This document shows positions 52,197-60,810 of a DNA stretch of 64,000 nt, in pieces. Origin of the DNA: JAAYJG01 sp964450305 (GTDB lineage: Bacteria > Bacillota > Clostridia > DSM-8532); the NCBI GenBank assembly GCA_964450305.1, contig CAYVFB010000006.1:1-64000 (forward strand), in the 5' to 3' direction. Under the pieces are notes generated by a model. That model was not told where the DNA came from, made no database searches, and saw only the letters and a program-made list of their open reading frames with translations. A program made the position numbers and the translations under genes. Numbering within the stretch: position 1 is the stretch's first letter; each line of letters opens with the position of its first letter.

Positions 52197-53222
52197 ATGC
52201 ATTTAAAGGACTTTTATTATGAGCTGCCCCAGGGCGTGATCGCTCAAAGCCCCGCACAAAAAAGAGATATGTCCAGGCTTTTGGTGCTCAATCGTGAAAC
52301 GGGGCAAACCACGCATCGTTTTTTTCATGATCTGAAGGATTATCTGGTTCCCGGAGACTGCCTTGTGATCAACAATACAAGGGTCATCCCCGCGCGCCTT
52401 CTCGGAGAGCGGGAAGACACCGGAGGCAGGATTGAATTTGTACTGTTGAAAAAGCTGGGCCAGGATCTGTGGGAGGTTCTGTTAAAGCCGGGGAAAAGGG
52501 CAAAACCTGGAGCTCGCTTTGTTTTTGGTTCCGGCCTTTTACAAGCCGAGATAGTGGACATCCTGGAAGAGGGGAACCGTTTGGTAAAGTTCTTCTACCA
52601 GGGGGTTTTTGAACAGATTTTAGATCAGGTGGGAATTATGCCGCTTCCGCCTTATATTACAGCAAAGCTTGAAGATCGGGAAAGATATCAGACCGTCTAT
52701 TCAAAATGGGAGGGTTCAGCGGCGGCACCAACAGCAGGGCTTCATTTCACGAAAGAACTGATGGAGGAGCTGAAATGCCTTGGCGTTGAGTTTGCCGAGC
52801 TGACATTGCATGTTGGGATTGGCACCTTCAGACCGGTGAAAACAGAAAATATACTGGATCACCACATGCATTCCGAGCATTATACCATTGACCACCAGGC
52901 CTGCGAGATCATTAACCGTACAAAAGGCAGGGGAGGAAGGGTTATCGCCGTCGGAACAACCAGCTGCCGCGTTCTGGAAACCGTTGGCAGGGAAGATGGA
53001 TTTGTTCAGCCCGGTGAAGGTGATACGAGTATTTTCATTTACCCCGGGTATACGTTTAAGGTTCTGAACGGCCTGATCACCAATTTTCATCTGCCGGAAT
53101 CCACACTGTTAATGTTGGTAAGTGCCTTTGCCGGCAGGGAAAACGTTTTGTCCGCCTATCAGGAAGCAATCGCACAGAAATACCGCTTTTTCAGCTTTGG
53201 AGATGCCATGCTTATCCTATAG
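52197..53222 (+). CDS. queA: SAM:tRNA ribosyltransferase-isomerase
   Basis: A 341-residue QueA of normal length. It has the family segments FYYELPQGVIAQSPAQKRDMSRLLVL, VINNTRVIPARLLGE, GSAAAPTAGLHFT, LHVGIGTFRPVKTENILDHHMHSE and TNFHLPESTLLMLVSAFAG. It makes epoxyqueuosine at tRNA position 34. The tgt gene, which acts just before it, lies about 1 kb downstream, with a membrane-protein gene between them. Confidence 0.96.
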   Translation: MHLKDFYYELPQGVIAQSPAQKRDMSRLLVLNRETGQTTHRFFHDLKDYLVPGDCLVINNTRVIPARLLGEREDTGGRIEFVLLKKLGQDLWEVLLKPGKRAKPGARFVFGSGLLQAEIVDILEEGNRLVKFFYQGVFEQILDQVGIMPLPPYITAKLEDRERYQTVYSKWEGSAAAPTAGLHFTKELMEELKCLGVEFAELTLHVGIGTFRPVKTENILDHHMHSEHYTIDHQACEIINRTKGRGGRVIAVGTTSCRVLETVGREDGFVQPGEGDTSIFIYPGYTFKVLNGLITNFHLPESTLLMLVSAFAGRENVLSAYQEAIAQKYRFFSFGDAMLIL

Positions 53223-53474
53223 TTTGTTTGTATTACAGCCTAATGAAGCACACAGCCATGATGATGCCCCCTGTTGGCAGGTAGAACCTGAACATCATAC
53301 GAAATCATCCGATTGTTTTTTTACTGGCACTGGCTTAATCACTCATAAAATGTATGTCAATTCTTGAAAAAAAATTGTTTGTTTTAATGAAATTCTAATG
53401 AAGGGCTAAGAGGTTTTTCATAGTCCCCCGTTATAATAACAATTGTAAGTTAGCTCTTTAGGAGGATGAATATT

Positions 53475-54059
53475 ATGAATCAATATCAAAACAATAAACC
53501 AACAGGAAAAATTGGAGGCGGCGCTGCGCTGATCATTATCGGAGCATTTTTGATACTGAGCAACCTGGGAATCGTTCCAAAGTTCGGAAGGCTAATTGGT
53601 ATCTTTTGGCCGATGATCATTATATTCGGGGCACTCATGTTCCATGTCGGTTACTACACAAACAGAAAGAATGTTGGGCTGCTGGTGCCCGGAGGCATTT
53701 TACTGACGGTTGGGGTTGTCTGCCAAAGCGCAATGCTTTGGGACATCTGGGGCTTTATGTGGCCTGGTTTCATTCTTGCACCGGCCGTTGGATTGTTTGA
53801 ACTGTACCTCTTCGGAAAGCAATCGAAGGGACTGCTTATTCCGGTAGGAATTCTGACTGGATTGTCACTCATATTCTTCTCCATGACCTTCAATACGCTG
53901 GGAACCATGGCAAGATATATCATCCCCGCAATGTTGATCTTCATTGGTGTGGTGGTATTGACAAAAGATAAAAGGCGTCAGCAGGGAGGATATGATTATC
54001 AGGATCCAAACTACCAGGACCAAAACAACCAGCAAAACTATGATAATAACAACTTTTAA
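53475..54059 (+). CDS. DUF5668/LiaF-like membrane protein
   Basis: The ATG at 53475 has AGGAGG at ideal spacing, so I prefer it to 53466, which overlaps that site; length is 194 residues. Several membrane helices alternate with Gly-rich segments, beginning with GGAALIIIGAFLILSNLGIVP, typical of the DUF5668/LiaI-LiaF transmembrane module. The C-terminus is a short hydrophilic tail rich in Gln, Asn and Tyr (YQDQNNQQNYDNNNF). No C-terminal LiaF sensory domain is present. Function is unknown; relatives are linked to envelope stress. A terminator follows. Confidence 0.82.
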   Translation: MNQYQNNKPTGKIGGGAALIIIGAFLILSNLGIVPKFGRLIGIFWPMIIIFGALMFHVGYYTNRKNVGLLVPGGILLTVGVVCQSAMLWDIWGFMWPGFILAPAVGLFELYLFGKQSKGLLIPVGILTGLSLIFFSMTFNTLGTMARYIIPAMLIFIGVVVLTKDKRRQQGGYDYQDPNYQDQNNQQNYDNNNF

Positions 54060-54078
54060 CCACTTCCCTTCAATCTTT

Positions 54079-54115
54079 GGGCAGGGAACCATCCCTGCCC
54101 TTTTGCTTTTTCTTG
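54079..54115 (+). terminator. Rho-independent terminator after DUF5668 gene
   Basis: A perfect 8-bp GC stem GGGCAGGG (54079-54086) and CCCTGCCC (54093-54100) is followed by TTTTGCTTTTT. Confidence 0.88.
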
Positions 54116-54240
54116 ACCGTGGAGTGAAACTGGGTTAAGATATATCCGTCGAGGAATAACGTCATCTCAACGATGTTCCGTCCCCATAATACCAACTGCA
54201 CGCACGCGGTATCAGTGATTTTATATAAAGGAAGTTCATC

Positions 54241-55395
54241 ATGGCAGCAGTGACTTACGAGTTAATTCATGTATGCAGACAAACGGGAGCAAGGCTTGGC
54301 AGGGTTCACACGCCTCATGGCAGCTTTGATACGCCGGCGTTCATGCCGGTGGGTACCCAGGCTTCGGTGAAGGGGATGTCTCCCGATGAACTGAAAGAAG
54401 TAAATGCCGGTATTATTCTGGGCAACACGTATCATCTGTATTTAAGACCCGGTCATGAGCTGATCGAAAGGGCCGGTGGGCTGCATACCTTTATGAACTG
54501 GGATCGCCCAATCTTAACAGACAGCGGCGGTTTTCAGGTTTTCAGCCTGGCGGACTTAAGGGATATTCGTGAGGAAGGGGTCACCTTCCGTTCTCATATC
54601 GACGGCTCCAAACATTTTATTTCACCGGAAAAATCCATGGAGATACAAAACGCGCTGGGCTCGGATATTATGATGGCCTTCGATGAGTGTGCGCCCTATC
54701 CCTGTGATTATGATTATGCAAAAAAATCCATGGAGATGACCACGCGCTGGGCTATACGCAGCAAAGCAGCCCATGCAAACACCGAAAAGCAGTCATTGTT
54801 TGGTATCGTACAGGGCAGCACCTATGTGGATCTGCGGCGGGAAAGCGCTAAAGCGCTGACCGAACTGGATTTTCCCGGATATGGCATCGGTGGTCTGAGT
54901 GTTGGTGAGCCGGGGGAGGTCATGAACGCCATACTCGAGGAAACCACACCCCTGTTACCGGCCCACAAGCCCCGTTACCTGATGGGTGTTGGAAGCCCCG
55001 ATTATCTGATTGACGGAAGTATCCGGGGGGTGGATATGTTCGACTGCGTTCTGCCTACCCGTATCGGCCGCAATGGCACTGTTTTCACTGCCAATGGGCG
55101 AATCATTGTAAGGGACGCAAAGTATTCCGAGGATTTTACCCCTATTGATCCTGAATGTGACTGTTATGTATGCCGGAACTTCACCCGGGGCTATATTCGC
55201 CATCTTTTCAAAAGCGGAGAAATGCTGGGGCTCAGGCTTGCAACCTGGCATAACCTGCGGTTCCTGCTGAAGCTGATGGAAAATGTGCGGGAGGCGATCC
55301 GCAATGACCGTCTGATGGATTTTAGAAATGAGTTCTTCCTGAAATTCGGTTACAGCAAGAAAACCGGCATTCCCGTGAAGAAAGAAAGCCCCTAA
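54241..55395 (+). CDS. tgt: Queuine tRNA-ribosyltransferase (TGT)
   Basis: A 384-residue enzyme with the nucleophile region DSGGFQVFSL, FDECAPYP, GIVQGSTYVDLR, GGLSVGEP and the zinc site CDCYVCRNFTRGYIRHL (CxCxxC...H). The TLPTRIGRNG-like segment appears here as LPTRIGRNG. It exchanges guanine 34 of tRNA for preQ1, the step before QueA. The downstream gene is yajC, the usual neighbour of tgt. Confidence 0.96.
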   Translation: MAAVTYELIHVCRQTGARLGRVHTPHGSFDTPAFMPVGTQASVKGMSPDELKEVNAGIILGNTYHLYLRPGHELIERAGGLHTFMNWDRPILTDSGGFQVFSLADLRDIREEGVTFRSHIDGSKHFISPEKSMEIQNALGSDIMMAFDECAPYPCDYDYAKKSMEMTTRWAIRSKAAHANTEKQSLFGIVQGSTYVDLRRESAKALTELDFPGYGIGGLSVGEPGEVMNAILEETTPLLPAHKPRYLMGVGSPDYLIDGSIRGVDMFDCVLPTRIGRNGTVFTANGRIIVRDAKYSEDFTPIDPECDCYVCRNFTRGYIRHLFKSGEMLGLRLATWHNLRFLLKLMENVREAIRNDRLMDFRNEFFLKFGYSKKTGIPVKKESP

Positions 55396-55529
55396 GATTC
55401 AGTGTAACTGACAAGAAATAAACGAACCAGAGAACCGGCGTGCCATCAAGAAGTAATAGTCCTTGAAAACCGGCGCAATAGTGGAGCAGTAAAACCCTTG
55501 ACAATAGTCAATTCCGATGAAATAAATGG

Positions 55530-55558
55530 TTGAATTGAATTTGGTTATTGTGTATAAT
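55530..55558 (+). promoter_or_regulatory. Likely sigma-A promoter of yajC
   Basis: TTGAAT (55530-55535) and TATAAT (55553-55558) are separated by 17 bases. They lie in the 311-bp spacer between tgt and yajC, which shows no other gene. Confidence 0.6.
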
Positions 55559-55706
55559 GTCTTTAGTCTGGCGGGATGATTTCATTTCAGAAACTCATTC
55601 CAATCAATAAACGATGTTTTGCAATTCATTCCGGCTGCGGTAAACGCATTGCGCCAGTAACCGTCCGGTTTAGCAATTGCTTGCAAATTGAAAGGAGAAA
55701 AATTAT

Positions 55707-56063
55707 ATGAACTGGTTTTTAACGGCAGCTGCCGCAAGTGCAACAACAGGCACCACCGCTGCAGATCCTGCAGCTCAAGGCAATGGCCTTATGGTATTTT
55801 TGGTTCAGTTCGGCCCTATTATCCTGTTGTTCGGCTTAATGTATGTTCTGATGATTATGCCCCAGAAAAAAAAGGAAAAGAAGGCCCGTGAAATGATTAA
55901 CGCCGCCATCGTTGGCGACAAGGTCCTGTCTATCGGGGGCATTTGCGGCAAGATTGTCAACATCAAGGATGATGAGTTTACCATTGAAACCGGCAATGAA
56001 AGAACAAAGGTTACAGTGAAAAAATGGGCTATCAAGGAAGTGGAGAAACCAATTTCTGAATAA
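55707..56063 (+). CDS. yajC: Preprotein translocase subunit YajC
   Basis: A 118-residue protein with an N-terminal Ala/Thr-rich segment, one membrane helix (FLVQFGPIILLFGLMYVLMI), the family motif MPQKKKEKKAREM and a small cytoplasmic beta domain (GDKVLSIGGICGKIVNIKDD). It is an accessory part of the SecDF-YajC complex. AAAGGAG precedes the ATG. secD and secF are not in the window. Confidence 0.93.
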   Translation: MNWFLTAAAASATTGTTAADPAAQGNGLMVFLVQFGPIILLFGLMYVLMIMPQKKKEKKAREMINAAIVGDKVLSIGGICGKIVNIKDDEFTIETGNERTKVTVKKWAIKEVEKPISE

Positions 56064-56073
56064 CCAGCAATAC

Positions 56074-56103
56074 AAGCCCCGGCTGAAACGACCGGGGCTT
56101 TAT
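56074..56103 (+). terminator. Rho-independent terminator after yajC
   Basis: A perfect 9-bp stem AAGCCCCGG (56074-56082) and CCGGGGCTT (56092-56100) has a 9-base loop and is followed by TTATA. Confidence 0.75.
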
Positions 56104-56138
56104 ACTCTGTATTTCATTTTAAACCGGAGGAAGTTGCT

Positions 56139-56648
56139 TTGGAAGAATACCTGACAGTCGGAACTATCATCAACACGCACGGTGTGAACGGGGAGCTGAA
56201 GATAATGCCTTTAACCTCCGATATCAGCCGGTTTGATTATCTGAAGCTTATCTGGCTTGATATCAATGGAAAGCTGATCGAACATTTTGTCGAGAAGGCC
56301 CGGTACCACAAGGAGTTCGTACTGTTAACCCTGCGTGGCATCGATACCATGGACAAAGCCGCCACACTGAAAGGTTGCAGCGTGAAGGTGGATCGCAAGC
56401 ATTCCCGTCCCCTGGAGGAAAATGAATACTTCATCGCCGATTTGATCGGATGCCAGGTTTTTGAGAATGGAGTTCTTCTGGGCAGGATCACCGATGTGCT
56501 GGAAACCGGCAGCAATGATGTTTATGTCACCATGGGAGGGAAATACGGGGAAATTCTTATTCCCGCTCTGGAGCAGGTGGTTCGCAGGGTGGATGTTGAA
56601 AATCAGCAGATAGATGTTGTGCTTCCGGAGGGGTTGGTAGAGCGATGA
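56139..56648 (+). CDS. rimM: Ribosome maturation factor RimM
   Basis: A TTG start at 56139 behind CCGGAGG gives 169 residues. An N-terminal beta-barrel (VGTIINTHGVNGELKIMPLT) and a PRC-barrel domain (ENEYFIADLIGCQVFENGVLLGRI) are typical. It assists 16S rRNA processing in the 30S head. It overlaps trmD by 4 bases. The rpsP gene usually found upstream is replaced here by yajC. Confidence 0.95.
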   Translation: MEEYLTVGTIINTHGVNGELKIMPLTSDISRFDYLKLIWLDINGKLIEHFVEKARYHKEFVLLTLRGIDTMDKAATLKGCSVKVDRKHSRPLEENEYFIADLIGCQVFENGVLLGRITDVLETGSNDVYVTMGGKYGEILIPALEQVVRRVDVENQQIDVVLPEGLVER

Positions 56649-57463
56649 TATTTGATATACTCACTCTTTTTCCCGAAGCGGTAAACAGCTTTCTGTCCAG
56701 CAGCATTATTGGCCGGGCCAGGGAGAAGGGAAGTTTAACCGTTCGCACCTGGAATATCCGGGATTTTTCAAAGGATAAGCATAAGAAAGTGGATGATTAC
56801 CCCTATGGCGGCGGAAGTGGAATGGTTATGACCCCTCAGCCCATTCATGACGCGTGGCTGCATGTAACCAATGGCTTGACGTACAAGCCCAAAACCATTT
56901 ATCTTAGCCCACAGGGAAGGGTTTTAACACAGGATATAGCCAGAAGCCTGTTGCAGGAAGAGCATATTATCCTTCTTTGCGGTCATTACGAAGGGGTGGA
57001 TGAACGCATCCTTGAAGAAATTGTTGATGAAGAAATATCTATCGGTGACTATGTTCTGACTGGAGGTGAATTGCCGGCCATGGTGCTGGTAGATTGTATC
57101 AGCCGCATGGTGGAGGGAGTACTGGCCTGCGAAGAAGCCTTTTCAGAAGAATCCCATTATGATGGTCTGCTGGAATACCCCCAGTATTCAAGGCCCCCCG
57201 AATATTTGGGCAAAAGTGTACCGGATATCCTGTTGTCCGGACATCATGTCAACATTCAGAAATGGCGTTTTGATAAGAAGTTGGATCGTACCCGGGAAAA
57301 AAGGCCGGATTTATATGAAAAATACAGGTTGAGCCACCCGGAAGAGAAGAAGATAAAGAAATCAAAGAGAAAGAAAGACAACTCAACCTTAGAAACTGAT
57401 ATTCACCATAGTTTCGAGCAGAACGACTCCGACGTAAAAACCGATGAGCATAGTAAAGATTAA
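56645..57463 (+). CDS. trmD: tRNA (guanine-37-N1)-methyltransferase
   Basis: A 272-residue SPOUT methyltransferase with FDILTLFPEA, DDYPYGGGSGMVM, the SAM-knot segments LLCGHYEGVDERI and SIGDYVLTGGELPAMVLVD, and the RPPEYLGKSVPDILLSGHH region. It methylates G37 of tRNAs and prevents frameshifting. The last ~35 residues after the usual end are a Lys/Asp/Ser-rich, apparently disordered tail (KKIKKSKRKKDNS...). The rplS gene that usually follows is absent; rarA follows instead. Confidence 0.96.
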   Translation: MIFDILTLFPEAVNSFLSSSIIGRAREKGSLTVRTWNIRDFSKDKHKKVDDYPYGGGSGMVMTPQPIHDAWLHVTNGLTYKPKTIYLSPQGRVLTQDIARSLLQEEHIILLCGHYEGVDERILEEIVDEEISIGDYVLTGGELPAMVLVDCISRMVEGVLACEEAFSEESHYDGLLEYPQYSRPPEYLGKSVPDILLSGHHVNIQKWRFDKKLDRTREKRPDLYEKYRLSHPEEKKIKKSKRKKDNSTLETDIHHSFEQNDSDVKTDEHSKD

Positions 57464-57502
57464 GCCATAGCAACTATCATCAGGATTAGAAAGGAGTTAT
57501 CT

Positions 57503-58834
57503 TTGGAGCAGAATAAAAAGAAGGAACCCCTGGCATACCGGATGATGCCCCGGACATTGCAGGATTTTATCGGGCAGGAGCATATCATTGGAAAAGACAA
57601 GCTATTACACAGGATGATTCAGGCCGACAGAATTTCCTCCATCATTCTGTATGGGCCACCTGGTACAGGGAAAACTTCCCTTGCGCGTATCATCGCCAAT
57701 ACCACCAAGTCTGTTTTCCGAAAGCTAAACGCAGTAACCGCCGGTGTCAAAGATATCAAGCAGGTGGTGGAGGAAACGGAGAATACGTTTTTAAACCCCT
57801 CCGGCCGCTGTGTTCTTTTTATCGATGAAATTCATCGGTTTAACAAATCCCAGCAGGACGCGCTTTTACCCTATGTGGAGAATGGCGTCGTGGTGCTGAT
57901 AGGGGCGACCACAGAAAACCCTTTTTTTGAAGTGAACAAGGCGTTGATCTCCCGCTCCACGGTTTTTATGCTGAAACCTCTTACAGAAAACAATATTGTT
58001 CAAATCATCCATCAAGCCCTGACCGACAAGGAAAGAGGTTACGGTAACCTGAATATTACCATTGATGAGGATGCTGTCAGGCTTTTGGCGGTATTGTCCG
58101 GCGGGGATGCCCGTATCGCGCTGAACGCGCTTGAATTGGCGGTATTAACCTGTGAAACCGCCAGTGACGGAAGGTATGAAATCACCACCGGTGTTGTGGA
58201 GGAGTGTGTTCAGAAGAAAGTTGTCAGGTTTGACAAATCTTCCGAAGCGCATTATGACAATATCAGCGCTTTCATTAAATCCATGCGGGGCAGTGATCCC
58301 GATGCGGCTTTGTTTTATCTTGGCAGGGCCCTTTATGCCGGTGAGACTCCGGAGTTTTTAATTCGGCGGATCATCATCTGCGCATCGGAGGATGTCGGCA
58401 TGGCCAATCCCAGCGCATTGAATGTTGCCGTTTCCGCAGCAATGGCCATTGAGCGAATCGGTATGCCCGAAGCCAGGCTGCTGCTGGCGCATGCCGCGGT
58501 GATGGTTGCAACAAGCCCCAAATCCAATTCGTGTTACAAGGGGTTGGATCTGGTGATGAAGGATTTGGAAACGAAGAATACCGGAGAGGTACCCATGCAT
58601 CTGCGTAATGCTCCGGCAGAGGGAATGTCTGAACTGGGCTATGGCAACGGTTATCTGTACGCCCACGATTTCCCCGGGAACATCGTTGATCAGGAGTATT
58701 TGCCCGAAGAGGTGCGTGGAACAGAGTATTATCTGCCATCCATGAATGGATATGAGGCGAAAATACATGACTGGCTCCAAAACCGAAGAAAACGCAAATT
58801 TACACAGGGGACAGGTTCCGGTGTAAATTTATGA
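57503..58834 (+). CDS. rarA: Replication-associated recombination protein A
   Basis: A TTG start at 57503 behind AAAGGAG gives 443 residues. AAA+ motifs are GPPGTGKTSLARI, FIDEIHRFNKSQQDALLP and ATTENPFFEVN, followed by the tetramerisation region (SDPDAALFYLGRAL; ASEDVGMANPSAL; SPKSNSCYKG). RarA acts at stalled replication forks. The last 12 residues (KFTQGTGSGVNL) and the stop codon are encoded by a dispersed palindromic repeat rather than by normal rarA sequence. Confidence 0.94.
   Translation: MEQNKKKEPLAYRMMPRTLQDFIGQEHIIGKDKLLHRMIQADRISSIILYGPPGTGKTSLARIIANTTKSVFRKLNAVTAGVKDIKQVVEETENTFLNPSGRCVLFIDEIHRFNKSQQDALLPYVENGVVVLIGATTENPFFEVNKALISRSTVFMLKPLTENNIVQIIHQALTDKERGYGNLNITIDEDAVRLLAVLSGGDARIALNALELAVLTCETASDGRYEITTGVVEECVQKKVVRFDKSSEAHYDNISAFIKSMRGSDPDAALFYLGRALYAGETPEFLIRRIIICASEDVGMANPSALNVAVSAAMAIERIGMPEARLLLAHAAVMVATSPKSNSCYKGLDLVMKDLETKNTGEVPMHLRNAPAEGMSELGYGNGYLYAHDFPGNIVDQEYLPEEVRGTEYYLPSMNGYEAKIHDWLQNRRKRKFTQGTGSGVNL
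58796..58830. repeat. TTTACAC...GTGTAAA element forming the rarA 3' end, copy 3
   Basis: Arms AAATTTACAC (58796-58805) and GTGTAAATTT (58821-58830) surround an AGGGGACAGGTTCCG core, making a 35-bp palindrome-like unit. The rarA stop codon begins two bases after it (58832). Confidence 0.85.
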
Positions 58835-58837
58835 ACC

Positions 58838-58950
58838 AGAGGGGACAGGTCCCTTGGTCAAATTGAGCCATGAGGGACAGGTCCCTTGGTCAAATTGAGC
58901 CATGAGGGACAGGTCCCTTGGTTAAATTGAACCAAGAGGGACAGATACCT
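58838..58950 (+). repeat. 32-bp tandem repeats with GGGACAGGTCCC core
   Basis: Three and a half units start at 58839, 58872 and 58904 with a fourth remnant at about 58936, a period of 32-33 bp. Each has the palindromic core GGGACAGGTCCC and then TTGGT(c/t)AAATTGA(g/a)CCA. Confidence 0.85.
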
Positions 58951-59093
58951 TAACCGCAATTAAGAAATTAAAATACATACCCTGGTCAAATACCTATGGG
59001 GTGCTATTAAGGGAAATTACAATGATTCGATCATTTACATGAAGAACCTGAACCCCGCTCGGTATAAAAATTATAGAATGGTGTGATGTATAT

Positions 59094-59513
59094 ATGTTAA
59101 GAAGATTTTTAGCTTGGATTGCGCTGGTTTTTTTTATTTTCATTGTGGTAAACCTCCTTTTCATTCATTTTTACCCCACTGAAAGCGCAACTGTTTTCCT
59201 GATTTATGTGTTGATTTTTATTTTTGGCACCAAAACTAACCTCTTTCAAGCCAGTTCATCGCAGATTTCCTGTGGCGGGGGTGACGAGCAGCCCGAAGGT
59301 TCCGAGTTTCCTGAAGAATCAGGTGTTCCTGAGAACTCAGCCTTAACTGAAAACACTTGTGCATCAGAGAACTCGATCCCAACTGAAAACCCTTGTGCAC
59401 CAGAGAGCTCAACCACAACTGAAAACACTTGCGCACCTGAGAACTCAGCCATAACTGAAAACCCATGCAGACCTGAGAATTCAGGTTCACCAGAAAACCA
59501 TACCACAATATAG
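59094..59513 (+). CDS. Small membrane protein with Cys-containing 12-residue repeats
   Basis: A 139-residue protein of unknown family. Two hydrophobic helices lie at residues about 5-27 and 31-47. After a short linker (GGGDEQPEGSEFPEES) come five tandem 12-residue repeats of the form ENSxxTENxCAP (about residues 79-137), with Cys in four of them. The repeat is encoded by 36-bp units. The start ATG has no strong ribosome binding site. The tail is acidic and probably disordered; cysteines could bind metal or form disulfides if outside the cell. I cannot assign a function. Confidence 0.6.
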   Translation: MLRRFLAWIALVFFIFIVVNLLFIHFYPTESATVFLIYVLIFIFGTKTNLFQASSSQISCGGGDEQPEGSEFPEESGVPENSALTENTCASENSIPTENPCAPESSTTTENTCAPENSAITENPCRPENSGSPENHTTI

Positions 59514-59562
59514 AAAGAAAAAACGATAGAAATGAATAAAGGTAATTGATTTTTATACGGAG

Positions 59563-59591
59563 TTTTCAGCTCCGCTGCGGTATGATATAAT
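59563..59591 (+). promoter_or_regulatory. Likely promoter of fur-family gene
   Basis: TTTTCA (59563-59568) and TATAAT (59586-59591) are separated by 17 bases and lie 50 bp before the start codon. Confidence 0.5.
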
Positions 59592-59640
59592 TAGCTGTAT
59601 CGGTATAAGTATTCATAAGATTAATTGGAGAGTGTTTTCT

Positions 59641-60078
59641 TTGATACAAAAGGATGAACTATCCCAGCTTCTGCGGGAAAAAGGTTATAAGATCACCAAA
59701 CAGAGAAAGGCCGTTCTTGACATCGTTATGGAGCACGATGGAGAGCATCTGAGCAGCCAGGAGATTTATGAACTGGTTAAGCAGAGGTGCCCCGATGTCG
59801 GTGTGGCTACGGTATACAGAACATTACCTGTGCTGGAAAAGCTGGGTTATGTATACGCGGTAGATCTCGAGGATGGCTGTATCCGGTATGAGCTGCAAAA
59901 GAAAGAACAAATCCATCGGCATCATCATCTGCTGTGTGAAATTTGCGGGAAAGTTACCGAAGTGGAAGATGATTTGCTGGATGAAATAGAAGATAAAGTG
60001 TTCTCAAAATATGGATTTACCATTAAAGATCATAAAGTTAAGTTCTACGGTGTCTGTAAAGACTGCGCTTTTCGTTAG
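59641..60078 (+). CDS. Fur-family metal-dependent regulator
   Basis: TTG 59641 has GGAGAG at 8 bases; the alternative GTG at 59632 overlaps that site. The product is 145 residues. An N-terminal winged helix (KITKQRKAVLDIVMEHDGEHLSSQEIY; VGVATVYRTLPVLEKLGY) is followed by the dimerisation domain with HRHHHLLCEICGKV and a second CKDC pair, giving the structural zinc site. The first motif fits Fur more than PerR, but the exact metal (iron, zinc or peroxide sensing) cannot be decided by eye. It is a single-gene unit. Confidence 0.9.
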   Translation: MIQKDELSQLLREKGYKITKQRKAVLDIVMEHDGEHLSSQEIYELVKQRCPDVGVATVYRTLPVLEKLGYVYAVDLEDGCIRYELQKKEQIHRHHHLLCEICGKVTEVEDDLLDEIEDKVFSKYGFTIKDHKVKFYGVCKDCAFR

Positions 60079-60449
60079 GTGAAACTTTCCACCGTAGATT
60101 AACATCACCTTTAGGCTATTGGTTTATTAAGGAACCTGGACCCAATGTAAATAAGCCGGTGAGATCATTAATTCGGGTTAACTGCTCCAAAGACAGGTAT
60201 ATGCAATTATTAAGGTGGGCAAGGCCTGTCTTGGGCTTCGTTTACCATATAAAAAATTGCCCCCCGGAGGCGAAGTGGGCATACTAAAAATGTTAGCTTT
60301 GATACATTTTGAAGCCTCCACTTCTTCGCTTATTTTCAACAAATATGGTTAAATAACGCCAGTTTTGGCTAATTCACATGGTCTTAGATTCACAGTGTCT
60401 TAGGTAAATTTTTAATCATATATTTCTAAACTTTCTCACAGATACATTT

Positions 60450-60515
60450 AAATATGCGCATAGTCTTGCAGAAGGCTTAGCAATGCTCGTAAGCCTTCTA
60501 TTTCAAAGCATATTT
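60450..60515. other. Nested hairpin structure
   Basis: An outer 8-bp stem AAATATGC/GCATATTT encloses a perfect 10-bp inner stem AGAAGGCTTA/TAAGCCTTCT with a 10-base loop, followed by a short T-run. It may be a structured RNA or terminator. Confidence 0.5.
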
Positions 60516-60618
60516 TTAGTATGGGTAAAAACATGAATCCGAAGAACTGGCCTAATATTTACAAAGAAACCTGGGCCTTCGCTATAGAATTATATAAATA
60601 GCAATTTTGACCCTGCCG

Positions 60619-60765
60619 TGTGAAATATTCTTTAAATAGGAACCTGGGTACCTCACTGTTTAAATATTAGAATAGGAATGTGTCACTCCATGTGAAATAT
60701 TCCTTATATAAAAACCTGGGTACCTCGCTGCTTAATCATTAAACAGAAGTCTGTGTCCCTCCGTG
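60619..60765 (+). repeat. Degenerate 72-bp direct repeats
   Basis: Units start TGTGAAATATTC at 60619 and 60691. Both contain ACCTGGGTACCTC and end in GTGTC(a/c)CTCC. Confidence 0.65.
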
Positions 60766-60770
60766 TAATT

Positions 60771-60810
60771 ATTTACAGTGGAACCTGTCCCCGGTGTAAC
60801 GGTGTAAATA
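60771..60810. repeat. TTTACA...TGTAAA element, copy 4 (inverted)
   Basis: ATTTACAGTGGAACCTGTCCCC is the reverse complement of the GGGGACAGGTTCC core with a TGTAAAT end. A second GGTGTAA arm follows at about 60801. Confidence 0.65.
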
